A stretch of DNA of 64,000 bases from Plectrocnemia conspersa (lineage: Eukaryota > Arthropoda > Insecta > Trichoptera > Polycentropodidae): contig VTFK01000227.1 in NCBI GenBank assembly GCA_009617715.1, positions 310,001-374,000 on the forward strand. Reading direction: 5' to 3'. Positions 32,425-44,091 of this stretch are shown here, piece by piece. Position 1 is the stretch's first letter. Each line of letters starts with the position of its first letter. Below the pieces are notes generated by a model. It did not search any database and had not been told where the DNA came from. It saw nothing but the letters and a program-made list of their open reading frames with translations. A program made the position numbers and the translations under genes.

Positions 32425-35400
32425 ATGCATAGAGCTAGTACAATTTTTACGCGCATTGCGCCCAAAATTTGCGCAGGAGAGAGAGGGTTTGCAACCTGGC
32501 TTATAAAGAAGTCAATATCTGAGGTATGTATTTTATTTAATAATATTAAATTTATATGACGTGCAATAATTTTAAAATTGCATATTCCGAAAGGCACCAA
32601 TTGTAACGGCATCATGCGGTTCAATGAGACATCTCTCTGCCGCTGCTACGGAACCGTTTCTAAATGGATCGAGTGGCGCTTACGTCGAAGATATGTATAA
32701 CGCCTGGTTAGCAGATCCTAGGAGTGTCCACGCTGTGAGTATCTCCTGTCGTGTAAGTTAAAGATATATTGATCGATTTATATGTTTTTTATGGAAATGT
32801 TACAGTCGTGGGATGCATTTTTCCGCAACGCTGCTGGCGGCTCCCCTCCGGGATCTGCTTATCAATCACCACCCGGACTTGCTCCTCCAGGACGTAATAC
32901 CGTGCCGTTATCGGCTCTCATGCCAGCCGCAGGAATGGGCGCACCATCTCTCTCCGGTGAATATTTGATCAAAACCCAAATGATTGATTTTGATGATATG
33001 TTTGTATTTAAATTAATTTCATTTCAGGGTCCCCGGTGAATGAAAAGATAATCGATGACCATTTAGCCGTTCAGGCGATCATTAGGAGTTATCAGGTGAT
33101 TCTTGTTAATGTTAAACTTTTATAGATGTCGTTCACCCCTATTTAGAGTGACGTAGAATGCCATTTTATCACAATAATGTTGAAGTAGGTCATTCCTAAA
33201 TGTATTATAGAATTCCCCTTAAAATGAAAAAAGTAACTTAACAATGGCAAAACAACAACACGCATATAGAGGTAACGTTATTTTATTATTCGTTTTGCGC
33301 TATGATATGATTATATATTTGCTCTTCGAAAAGGAAGTGTTGCGAATTTTGGAAATTGTCCAAAATCTCTCAAAGTCATCTTGCACTATTTTTATTTGAA
33401 AATTTTGATTTAAAATCTCTTGTAAAAATAGATCTCTCTCATTAAAATAAATAAATATAGAATTAGCTTTTATTTTTAATTTTATGTGATTTATTTTTCT
33501 ATATTCATTATTATCAGTATTATGTATTTATGATGCAAATAACACTCAAGTTATTGAGTTATTGTCATTATCGAAGAATATATTTAATTACGACTATAGC
33601 ACACATGTATATCAAATATTCATTTACTTCACTTTCAATTTAATTTATTATAGCATGTAAATATAAAATAACTCTCCAATGTTATTTTATTACTATTGCT
33701 AATTTAAAATAAAAAATACAAATATAAATAAATTTTGATAGACATTATTTAATTTGAAGATTTTAAATGTTATTTGGATGTTTTTTTGTTGTCGTAGAAG
33801 TGTTCCGTTAACTTTATTATTATTGCATGAAGGGATTTATTTTAACAGCCATATTGATTAATTGGTACATATTTAAAGAATATATTTTGTAATAGTAATG
33901 TTAATGGAACCTAATTGTCTTATCTTACATATGTATATGTTGTCCGATTCATAGTATAGAATTATTTATATTATGCATACATATAGAACTGTAAGAATTA
34001 ATATAATATATATATATATATATATTTTGGGGCTAATTAAAATGACGTATGAAATGACGTTGTATGTATGTGTGACGTAATAGTCAAGAGGACATCTGGC
34101 AGCCGATCTTGATCCCTTGGGCATCACTACACCCAGCAGGAACATGACCGACAGCGGACAGCCGCGCGCTTCCGAGGCTGTTGTTCGACAATATATGCAA
34201 TTCGGTATGCACTTTACCCGGAAATATGTAAAATTTATATATTTTTATTATACGACACAAGATAGTACGCCGATGTTGCAAAATGTTAACTCTAAATATA
34301 TAACGTGCGTCCTATATCAATACATAAGAATCATATCTTTGCCATTGTATATGTGAGTCATCATCATTTCTTATATTTTGTATCCAAAAACTCTTTTTAT
34401 TAATGGCTTCCAAGTGGTCCAGGATTTTATTGTAATCATGTCTGCGCCTGGAACTATTCATTATTTTAATGGGATTCAGGGGTAAGTAGTACGACGTGGA
34501 ATTAAATTGTAAATTATTAATGTGTAACTTTTAGTGTCTAAAATGATTTTATTTTTAATGGCTGGCATTTTTTGTAATAAGTATATAATAAAAATCTTTT
34601 GCCCCAACGTTGAGCTTTTAGCGGACGAAATAGAAGCTGTTTGATTATTCTAGAGCCCCCTATGTGTATTTTTGTAGTAGTCATTCATTTTGCAACACTG
34701 GTAATAATTAGTTACATATACCTAAATTTATCCATCAATATCATCTCCTGATTTGTGAATAGTTCTACATCATTACGCTCGTAAAGTTTCATTTATTTCA
34801 TCTCGTTGTGAATGTTTACATATCCATTAGAAAGATACCATCAATTGCCTATTGAGTCATTACGAAACCATTTTCATAAACACATAGAAGCCCAAGGTAT
34901 CAAATTAGTATATTTAAAGACCGAATGTCTTCATCTTTGACGGTAAGAAAACCAAAATTATTACTTTTTTGCATTTTTGTGATAAAATTTGTAACTTTTT
35001 TTTTAATATTTAGTTTATTTTTTACAACAAATTTTATCATAATTTGCAGATTTTAATCAAAATTGCTACACGTATAACATGCATGTATTGTAGTAGTGAA
35101 TAGTTTTTGTGTGATTGGTTTTGATCAAAGATAATCGTTTATGGTGTGCGTGTGTGATTCTATTTATTAACAAAATAAATGTGAATTGAAGATTTTTTTA
35201 TTATTATCGTTTTTAATAATGGGTTTAGTTTTACATCTGGTACTCGTTCTTCTGCGATTAAAAACTGTTATTTGTTTACTGTTTTTCAATGTGAGTATGG
35301 TACTGTAGTCTTAAATAGTAATGAGTTTATTTGTGTCAGTAAATGTATCGTTGTTACGTTAACTCATTGTGAAATGAATTAATGTACATTATAGTAAACT

Positions 35401-38400
35401 GTTATTTCTTTGGCAAAAGTTGTATGTTTTTTATGAAAATTATTATAAATTGTGTTGTTGGTTTTTTAATTATTTATTTACATTTTCTTTTCTAAATCAT
35501 TAATTTCTTTAAAAAATGTTCGATTGTTACAATCTATGTTATGTACAATATCTTTTTAACTAAACAAAAAAAAAATATTTTCCATACATAACATTCTACT
35601 CTTGGCTTAATGCTAATTATGTTATGTGTATTTATATATTAACATTATAATAATAGAGATATAAAAAATAAAACAGATTCGTGGTCATCACATAGCCAAG
35701 CTAGACCCATTGGAAATTTCGTCAGCCGATCTCGACGATAGACAACCTCAAGAACTTCTCTACTCCAGCTACCGTTTTGGTAAGAACGTGACCCAACACA
35801 TAAAAAAAGTTTGTTTTCTAAGCATAGCCTTTTTTATACATAAATTACTCGAACATATTTTGTTCGATAGGGCTAGGCTCTTTATTGCTAAATATTTTAT
35901 TTTGTGTCAATGATTTTTTGTTTATTTTTTTTTCCTAATATTTTTGTAGCATGTCTATTTTTTTTTTAATATTCCTATTGTTTAATTATCGTGACAAAAT
36001 TTACAAGACATTATATAATATTCTTGTCTGTTTTGGAGACCGAGCACCGAAGAAAGATAAGATCCAGCTGCACCTCAGACGGCTCGAGTCTTTCAGTAAG
36101 ATAGAAAAATGAATTGATTCAATCTATTTTAAATTGGAATATTGGTTTATATCACTGTTGCAACGATCATGCGGGTAATCACATTTGGTGAAAGTTAAGA
36201 AATTCACAGATTGGGAAAGTATATGCCGTCGTATTGAATGTAACGAGCAGCTTCGAATTGGCATTGTAAAATTTTTCAAAAACAAATTGGTATGAATCGC
36301 ATTGTAAATATGTATAAAACGTTTGGCTATGATTAACACAAAAAATATATATTACTATCAGTGGTGCTAAATGTCAATTATGGTCCCTGTATTTCTTATT
36401 TCACAATACAGAAAAAATTGGGTTGAACTCTTTATTATTAAAAAAATATATAGAATAAGAATTACCCAAATTTTACTGTATTAACTCTTGTTAAATATTA
36501 TTTATTATGTAGCTTATTAATATTCTGATAAAATAGTCCAGTAAGTACAATCTTCTTGCTCTTCTTCTGTTGGCTTTTTCGTTTTGTTCGTGGATTATTT
36601 TTATTTGCTTTTATACTATATTTTGTTATTATTACTAGTTAGTCTTATAATTTGTAGTTTGACCAAAATCCACTTTCGGTCCTAAGGCAGCATGTATCAA
36701 GTAAGTGGGGAAATATTATAATAATATAATATTTTTTAAAAAGTTTAAATTTTTTTTGATATGTAACACATTCACAACTGTAATTATCGGCGTAACATGA
36801 TTTATCAACAGAAATAAAAAACTAATGTGGCAATACTCTTCCATGAAATACCCTATTTTCTAAATTATTGTATATAATAAAATACCATAATTTGCTCTTC
36901 CTCTTCACACGCTTCTCCGCTCCAATAATACTGCATAATGGCGACCCATCCAAAACCAAAATCGTACTAAATTATCTTTCTAATTTATGGAATAAAATAT
37001 GATGCTTATCTACATTTTATACCGGTCATCTGAATCGACTTCTATTGATTGTCCAATTTTACTCAATGTTTAGAGGAAGCCGATATGGATAGGGTATTTA
37101 AATTGCCTTCTACTACATTCATCGGTGGAGAAAAAGAAAAAGCATTACCTTTAAGGTAAAAAGATTTTTTATATTATTTATTTAATTCAAACTATAAATT
37201 TTTGATTGATTAAATTATAGAGAAATCCTGAATCGGTTAGAGAATGCTTACTGCAACAACATTGGTGTCGAATTCATGTTCATAAATTCATTGGAGCAGT
37301 GCAACTGGATCAGGCAACGTCTGGAACCGCCCGGTGTGACTAAAATGAGCAATGATCAAAAGCGACTCATTTTGGCACGTTTGACTCGCGCTACTGGGTA
37401 TGATTCTATTATATCATATTAATTAAATACTATTTCTTATAATGTTTTTTTTTTATATATAGTTTTGAGGGTTTCTTAGCCAAGAAATGGTCATCTGAAA
37501 AGCGTTTCGGTCTCGAAGGTTGCGAGATTCTCATTCCTGCCATGAAGCAAGTTATCGACGTTTCAACAAAATTAGGCGTTGAGTCTATTGTCATGGGAAT
37601 GCCTCACAGAGGTATATCTTAATATTGGCTGTATATTAAATTATATGATTTTTAAATATTTTTAATTTTAATAATAGGTCGATTGAATGTTTTGGCTAAC
37701 GTTTGCCGCAAACCTCTTCATCAACTCTTTACTCAGTTTGCTGGTCTCGAAGCAGCCGATGATGTAAGTATGCAATATATCAACGACCTACAACTAATCC
37801 AGTTCCTAAGAAAACTGTATCTAATTCTAAATATGTAATCCAACTTGTACTAATATTTTATTTATTTTCCAGGGTTCTGGTGATGTAAAATACCATTTGG
37901 GTACATACATTGAACGTCTTAATCGTGTGACAAACAAGAACATCCGTCTCGCTGTCTGTGCCAATCCATCTCATTTGGAAGCTGTGGATCCGATCGTACA
38001 GGGCAAAACTAGAGCCGAACAGTTTTATAGAGGCGACGGTGAAGGAAAGAAGGTAAATAAACATTGATTATATGATTCGTAATTATATTTTAATTATATA
38101 TTATCAACAGGTAATGTCAATCCTACTTCACGGTGATGCCGCGTTTGCCGGACAAGGCGTAGTCTTCGAAACTATGCATTTGTCAGATTTGCCCGATTAC
38201 ACCACACACGGAACGATCCACATCGTAGCCAACAATCAAATCGGCTTCACCACAGATCCTAGGCATTCAAGATCTTCGGCCTATTGCACGGACGTAGCTC
38301 GCGTTGTCAACGCTCCCATCTTCCACGTAAATGGCGATAATCCCGAAGCCGTGATGCACGTGTGCAATATTGCTGCTGAATGGCGCGCCACCTTCCACAA

Positions 38401-41400
38401 GGACGTCGTAATTGACATTGTATCGTACAGACGCAACGGACACAACGAAATCGACGAGCCAATGTTCACGCAACCGTTGATGTACCGTAAAATCAGAAAC
38501 ACTAAACCAGGTAATGTATTTTTTTGTTATATATTTTAAATGTCTTATTTGTGTATAATAATTAATTGTAATTGCTTATTAGTCTTGGAATTGTACGCTG
38601 AGCAATTGGTCAAAGAAGGAGTTGTTAACACCGAAGAGGTTAAGGATGTCCGTGACAGGTATGAGAAAATCTGTGAAGATGCTTTAAATCAAGCCAAGCA
38701 GGAGACCCATATTAAATACAAAGACTGGCTGGATTCGCCGTGGTCTGGATTCTTTGAAGGAAAAGACCCCCTGAAGGTATGTTTATAACTGATATTACAA
38801 GCCAGCAATATGATTATAAGGATGAGTCAAACGGAAACTTTAATAGTGCTATGAAAGTTTAAAACAATTGGCAGCTTGCGGTACAAATCAGGCATTCAAC
38901 ATACACAGCGTTTTTGAATAGTAAAAGTTTTAAACGTATTGAGATTCGTCGATGAATGATAGTTCAGTATAGTGATGCATGTGATGCCACTCCAGCAAGT
39001 GTACGAGTGGACTACAATGCACCGAAGGAAAATCATCGAGTTACAGTGAACGAAATAGTCTCACTTATTGATACTTGTCAAACACTTTTCCAGTGCTTAG
39101 ATGCTGAAGGCAATGGCTTCGTAAAAAAAAATATTATTGTAGATCAGGACTGTTTCATAGACACGTCTGCACTTTGGCAGTTGCTGTGTCCCATTTGAGG
39201 TCTAAAAACATGTTTCTAAAAAAGAGTTTAATACTCTGGAAAGTAAAATAAAAGTTTATTTTTTTATTATTTAGAAAACGTTATAATTGTTTTTGCACAC
39301 TGCAATTGATCAAAATTCGGTTTGAATATATTTCGACCGATACTCTCATATCAGAAGTCCGTAGTAATATCGGTAAGGGTAGCTATCATATTTTTAAAAC
39401 ATACTTTCGTAGCAATATGCGAAATGCAACATTATCTGTACTTATTCTTACTCTTATTTTCCTCCGAGAGTTGAACTGGCTTAGTTTGTGTTATAAAACT
39501 ATAATTAGATTTAGAACTTTCATTAGGTTAGGTTTGGGTTTGTACAGCAAATGAACGTTTCGAAACTGTCAAATTGAGTTTCATAGACATTTTTAGCAGC
39601 ATATCAGTTAAATTATATTTTTGCTAGTAGAAATATATATCGATTGGTGAAATTGTGTTTGGGCTTAGACTTATTATTCTAGGTGTGGTTTAGCTATATA
39701 AAAGAAATAGGTTAAACAATGGCACTTGAATCCCGTTACCCAGACTCTGCAATAAAGTAATTTAAACTTATTATTATTTAAAAAATTTTAGGTGTATATT
39801 TTAAAAACGACGAGAGCTTAAGAATTTTTAATTCTTTATATATTTATTTTCTTTATTTTAAAGTTCAAATTATGATTTGACTTTTTCGCGCATAAATACC
39901 AGAGGTCCGCAGGCTGCAAAAAATCGCTTCACGGGCTGCATGTTGGACAGCTCAATTGTAGATGATACTTGGGTTAACAACCTTTAGTCGGAAACCACTC
40001 TTTTGGAATGAACGAGGGTTAATCTTGAAGTACATGTACGAACATGCCTAATGGGATTACTGTTATATGCAATCAATTTAAAATGACAATATTACCTGAG
40101 TACTACATGAAAACTTGTATTGAACACTATATGGACTACATAGAAAAGTGCCATCTTTTTGTACCTTTTTCGCTCAATAAATTACGAGATAAATATGTTT
40201 AAGCTGTAAATTTGACTCACCCCTCATACTTTTCAGTAAATAAATAAGATTAGAATCTTTTTTAAATAAATAGCTAATGTAACACTTTTTTGATTTTCTA
40301 GTCATCTTCTACCGGAGTGCTTGAAGAAACTTTGGTTCACATTGGCAAACGATTCAGCTCTCCTCCGCCGAATGCAGCTGAATTTGAAATTCACAAAGGT
40401 ATCGGTCGTATCTTGAAGGCTCGTATGGACATGGTTGAAGCGCGCACAGCTGATTGGGCTCTCGGCGAAGCAATGGCTTTCGGATCGTTACTTAAAGAAG
40501 GCATTCACGTTCGACTCTCTGGTCAGGATGTTGAAAGAGGAACTTTCTCACACAGGTTTGTTTATGATGTAAATAATTTAAATGCTACAATGTTTAATAT
40601 AAATGCTTTTTACTCAGGCATCACGTACTTCATCATCAAAACGTCGACAAAGCCACTTACCGTCCACTGTGCCACTTGTATCCGGATCAAGCGCCTTACA
40701 CCGTCTGCAACAGCTCGCTCTCAGAATACGGTATGTTTTGATATAGGTAATTTGTATTATTATTTGTTTAATTATTTTAATTCTTCAATTAGGTGTGCTT
40801 GGCTTTGAGCTTGGATATTCGATGACAAATCCGAATGCACTTGTATTATGGGAGGCACAGTTCGGTGATTTCAACAACACTGCTCAGTGCATCATCGATC
40901 AGTTCATCTCGAGCGGTCAGGCTAAGTGGGTGCGTCAATCCAGCTTGGTTATGCTGCAACCGCACGGTTTGGAGGGAATGGTAAGATAGCTCAAAACTAT
41001 TTTTTATTTTTTGTGTGTCCAAAATTTCAGTTAATGATATTCATTAAAAAATTATAGGGACCTGAACACTCTTCCGCTCGTCTTGAAAGATTCTTGCAAA
41101 TGTCTGCCGACGATCCCGATTATTATCCACCAGAAAGCGACGAGTTTGAAGGTATGCTTTAACAAAATTGAATTGGTTTATTCTATTGGAGATTAAAACA
41201 ATTTTTCGCTTTCAGTGAGGCAATTGCATGACGCTAATTGGATCGTTGCAAATTGCACCACTCCTGCAAGTTATTTCCACATCCTCCGCAGGCAGATTTG
41301 TTTGCCTTTCCGCAAACCTTTGGTTCTGATGACACCTAAATCTCTGCTCAGGCATCCTGAGGCAAGATCCTCGTTCGATTTGATGAAAGAGGGCACCAAC

Positions 41401-42607
41401 TTCCTTAGGTATATTTTATATATATAATATCATATATTTTAAACACGATAGTTTTATAAAAGCAGTTTAAATTAATAGCTAATTTAAATTTTCAAATGTC
41501 ATTATTAGTATGCAATTGCTTACAGAATTATTCCCGAAGAGGGTCCCGCTGCTGAGAATGCAAACAATGTCCAGAAACTGATCTTCTGCACCGGAAAAGT
41601 ATACTACGACTTGCGCAAAGCATGTAATGATAAACAAGTGCGAGAAAACATTGCAATTGCTCGCGTGGAACAAATCAGCCCCTTCCCATACGATTTGGTG
41701 AGGAAGGAGTGCGAAAAGTACCCTAACGCGAAGCTCGTTTGGGGACAAGAGGAACACAAGAACCAAGGAGCCTGGTCTTACATTCAACCCAGATTCAGGA
41801 CGTGTCTGAACGGCCAGCGCGAAATCAGGTACGTAAACATTATAATTTATATTTCTTTGCTCATAGTGAAACGTGATTATATATTTTTTGGCAGCAACGA
41901 AAGCGGAAATAGTTGGTTATCGTCATTGTTTGGAAAATCTGATCAAAAAGTATCAGTCGATCAAAATAATGAAAAAACAATTAGAGAGATTAGGTGAGGG
42001 ACTGTAGTGCTTTGAACATTTGCCGTTTTATTTGCTTGTTTATAATGTAGCAGTCCTCTGCCTAATTCTCCTCTATGTTTTTATTTTTTGCTTCTATTTT
42101 ATTTCATTGTAGTTTGCTCTAATTTAATATAATTATATTTTTTTTATGAAAGTTGATTGAAGTCAGTTTGTCATCAGCTTTTATTTTTCGTGCCCTTCAG
42201 GCGTATTTTAAATGCTTTAATAAAACTTATTAAACACTGCACGTTTGTCAAGAACTGAATTACTCCATTTGGCATATGCTTTAATAGAGTTTTTCTTTGT
42301 TGGAATTCATAATGATTGCGGTGTCCAATATAAATCATATCACTATTGATTTATGAACTTATTCTGATCGCTCAATGTTAATTCTGAAAAACTGCCAAAG
42401 GTTGCGATTTATTCCAATTATTAACAGTCCAGACAAGAAAAATACTATTTTTTTATTTTATATTATGATTATGATTTATATGCATTGATTTACTTTGGTT
42501 TTTATAGTTACATGGGTCGGCCAGTTGCCGCATCGCCTGCTACAGGTTCTAAAGCAGCCCATTTGAAGGAACTCCACAATCTACTGGACGAGACCACATC
42601 TTTATAA
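32425..42607 (+). CDS. Ogdh: 2-oxoglutarate dehydrogenase E1 component, mitochondrial (Ogdh)
   Basis: Thiamine-diphosphate E1 of the TCA-cycle 2-oxoglutarate dehydrogenase complex. Constitutive exons: 32425-32523, 32594-32734, 32806-32956, 33028-33095, 37074-37155, 37221-37397, 37463-37611, 37678-37763, 37873-38052, 38111-38510, 38583-38776, 40302-40555, 40618-40730, 40793-40980, 41058-41151, 41216-41408, 41526-41828, 42508-42607. One of 34084-34204 or 35677-35779 is added, with optional 36039-36095 and 41895-41993. All phases agree, giving 1,024 residues with 35677-35779 and no cassette (human 1,023). A mitochondrial presequence is followed by [18 protein letters not shown], a Pro/Gly-rich insert, GMPHRGRLNVL, the ThDP region [10 protein letters not shown]...[36 protein letters not shown], and the E1-typical C-terminus. 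AATAAA at 42621 lies 14 bp past the stop. The intron 38777-40301 contains repeats. Confidence 0.97.
34084..34204 (+). CDS. Ogdh: Ogdh alternative exon 5a
   Basis: 121 nt, entering in phase 0 and leaving in phase 1. It encodes [14 protein letters not shown], then [20 protein letters not shown] and RQYMQF. It aligns with the start of 35677-35779 (RGHxxAxLDPL) and occupies the same position, so one of the two is used. It keeps the canonical LDPLGI but lacks the acidic DxDLD segment of the other version. The acceptor (CGTAATAG) has a poor pyrimidine tract; the next AG (34089) would put a stop in frame. Confidence 0.8.
35677..35779 (+). CDS. Ogdh: Ogdh alternative exon 5b
   Basis: 103 nt, phase 0 in, phase 1 out. 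It encodes [14 protein letters not shown], then [20 protein letters not shown]. This is the version closest to vertebrate OGDH, where LDADLDSS at the same place has been proposed as a calcium-binding motif. Here the segment is SADLDD, so the acidic pair is kept. Residue Glu replaces the usual Gly in LDPLGI. Confidence 0.88.
36039..36095 (+). CDS. Ogdh: Ogdh 57-nt candidate cassette exon
   Basis: A GC-rich 57-nt segment in an AT-rich intron lies between an AG (after TTCTTGTCTGTTTTGG) and donor GTAAGA. It enters and leaves in phase 1 and reads without stops as [19 protein letters not shown]. Inclusion would add 19 charged residues after exon 5a or 5b and before [11 protein letters not shown]. 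Frame, length, composition and splice sites agree; no transcript evidence. Confidence 0.6.
38956..39198 (+). pseudogene. Unrecognised ORF fragment in Ogdh intron, probably transposon debris
   Basis: An open stretch of 80 codons (ending ALWQLLCPI) lies in the large Ogdh intron 38777-40301 and has no splice sites that would join it to Ogdh in frame. It is adjacent to a copy of repeat family R. I do not recognise a domain. Confidence 0.3.
39300..39680 (+). repeat. Dispersed repeat family R, copy 2
   Basis: Shares GATCAAAATTCGGTTTGAAT, ACTGTCAAATTGAGTTTCAT and TTTTGCTAGTAGAAATATAT with the copies at 29050-29575 and 60590-61250. It is inside an Ogdh intron. Confidence 0.8.
41895..41993 (+). CDS. 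Ogdh: Ogdh 99-nt C-terminal cassette exon
   Basis: Acceptor TTTTTTGGCAG and donor GTGAGG enclose 99 nt, phase 2 in and out, open throughout, encoding [18 protein letters not shown] and further polar residues ending TIREI. The usual OGDH frame runs from the exon ending at 41828 straight to [15 protein letters not shown] at 42508. Inclusion adds 33 residues just before this conserved C-terminal segment, which helps form the catalytic core. I know of no vertebrate counterpart. Confidence 0.75.
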
Positions 42608-44091
42608 ATAGTCATACTTAAATAAACTGTAACTTAAAAGAATAGCGAATTTCTATTTTTAAAACATTGGCACTGGTTGTTAATTTAAAGTATTTGCTTT
42701 TAACACAGGTTGTTATAGCACTTTTGAGTAATTGAAAAAATCACAAACACTCTTTCTTATTATCTATTTTATAATTGTTATTTATTTTAGACGCCACAAT
42801 ATGAAAATGTAGATAATTGTGTCATAATAGTAGTCACACAACAGGGGTATTGTAAAAGACGAATTTCGTCATTAATTGTGATAAATTAGTTGAAAGATGC
42901 ATCGCGAGCAATCATGTGTGCGTTTAGCAAAAAAAAAACTTGCTGCGTCATGTTGTAAGATATTTTTATTTTATTACATATAGTCAATAATATTTCATTT
43001 ACCATATTTAGAAGGAGCATTATTAATTTATTATCATTTTCACAGATTCATGCGAAGATCATTGTTATTTATTTATTATCGTTTATTTTTTTAGAACTTG
43101 AAGTATCTGATGGTTGTATAGATATTTTCTTTGTTAACAGTATAATCTAAAGATGACATATTTCAAACTAGCATATTATTATTGTAATATATATGACTCC
43201 TTTTTTTTTTATAGTATTTTAAACTGTGCTTATGATAGAAATAGATTATTTATATTAGTTAGGTATGAAAATTTAGTAGTGTTTAAAAATAATATTTGAA
43301 AAATAAAAAAAAATAGAAAAATAATTTAAAAACGACCTTGCACATTATTAGAGATTTCAACACGAGTATTAATCGATTTTATGTTTTGTATTAATAATAT
43401 ATAAATATGTAGTACAATTTCAGAACGATTCAGATTTTCAGTGAAATGTATCATAACTATGTATATAAATATATATTAAAGAAATATTTTCTTTAAATCA
43501 TAACTAGAATGGAATAATATTTTTTGTGTTATAAATTATAGAATATTTATTTGTGGCTTATTTTTTATTATTGTTTTTTTTTTGTAAATGATTTTATCGA
43601 AAGTGATTTTTAACTGTTGTCAAATTTAAATAATATGCTGCTTTATTGTTTTGCTCAGTTTTGGTATTATATACTATTTTCGGATGAATAATGATGTTTT
43701 TTCCTTCTGTGTATGTAAAAAATGTTATTTTATTGCAAATTAAAGAGAATTATCAAATAATAACATGATGAATTTATTATATAAATTTAAAAATTATAAC
43801 GCAATATAGTAGTAAAATATTTTATTAATAATTTATAGTATAGCTCCACATTTATATTTTTACATACATACATACAATAATATTATATATTTCCGTATAT
43901 TTTGTAGTATCAGAGTAATTTTTCTACTTTTAGAGTAAAATTTCTCAAACAATTTTATTTTAAATTTGGTCCCTTAAAATTATAATAATAAATTGTATTA
44001 ATATAATACAATTTCCATAAAAGTTATACAGTACCGCTTTTTTTAAAACTATGATTATTCCAATTTGGATCACATTGTTTTTTCACAAGCT
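42608..44091. other. Ogdh 3' UTR and convergent intergenic region
   Basis: Very AT-rich, with several possible poly(A) signals for each of the two convergent genes (AATAAA at 42621 for Ogdh; TTTATT motifs near 43818 for the phosphatase). No gene seen. Confidence 0.6.

Noticed and set aside
34423..34491. Possible Ogdh exon before the strong donor GTAAGT at about 34492
   Set aside because: The frame that is open enters in phase 1 but leaves in phase 0, which does not fit the next exon.
36661..36703. Possible further Ogdh exon (TTTGTAG acceptor, GTAAGT donor, 43 nt)
   Set aside because: Entering in the required phase 1 gives an immediate stop, and 43 nt would shift the frame.
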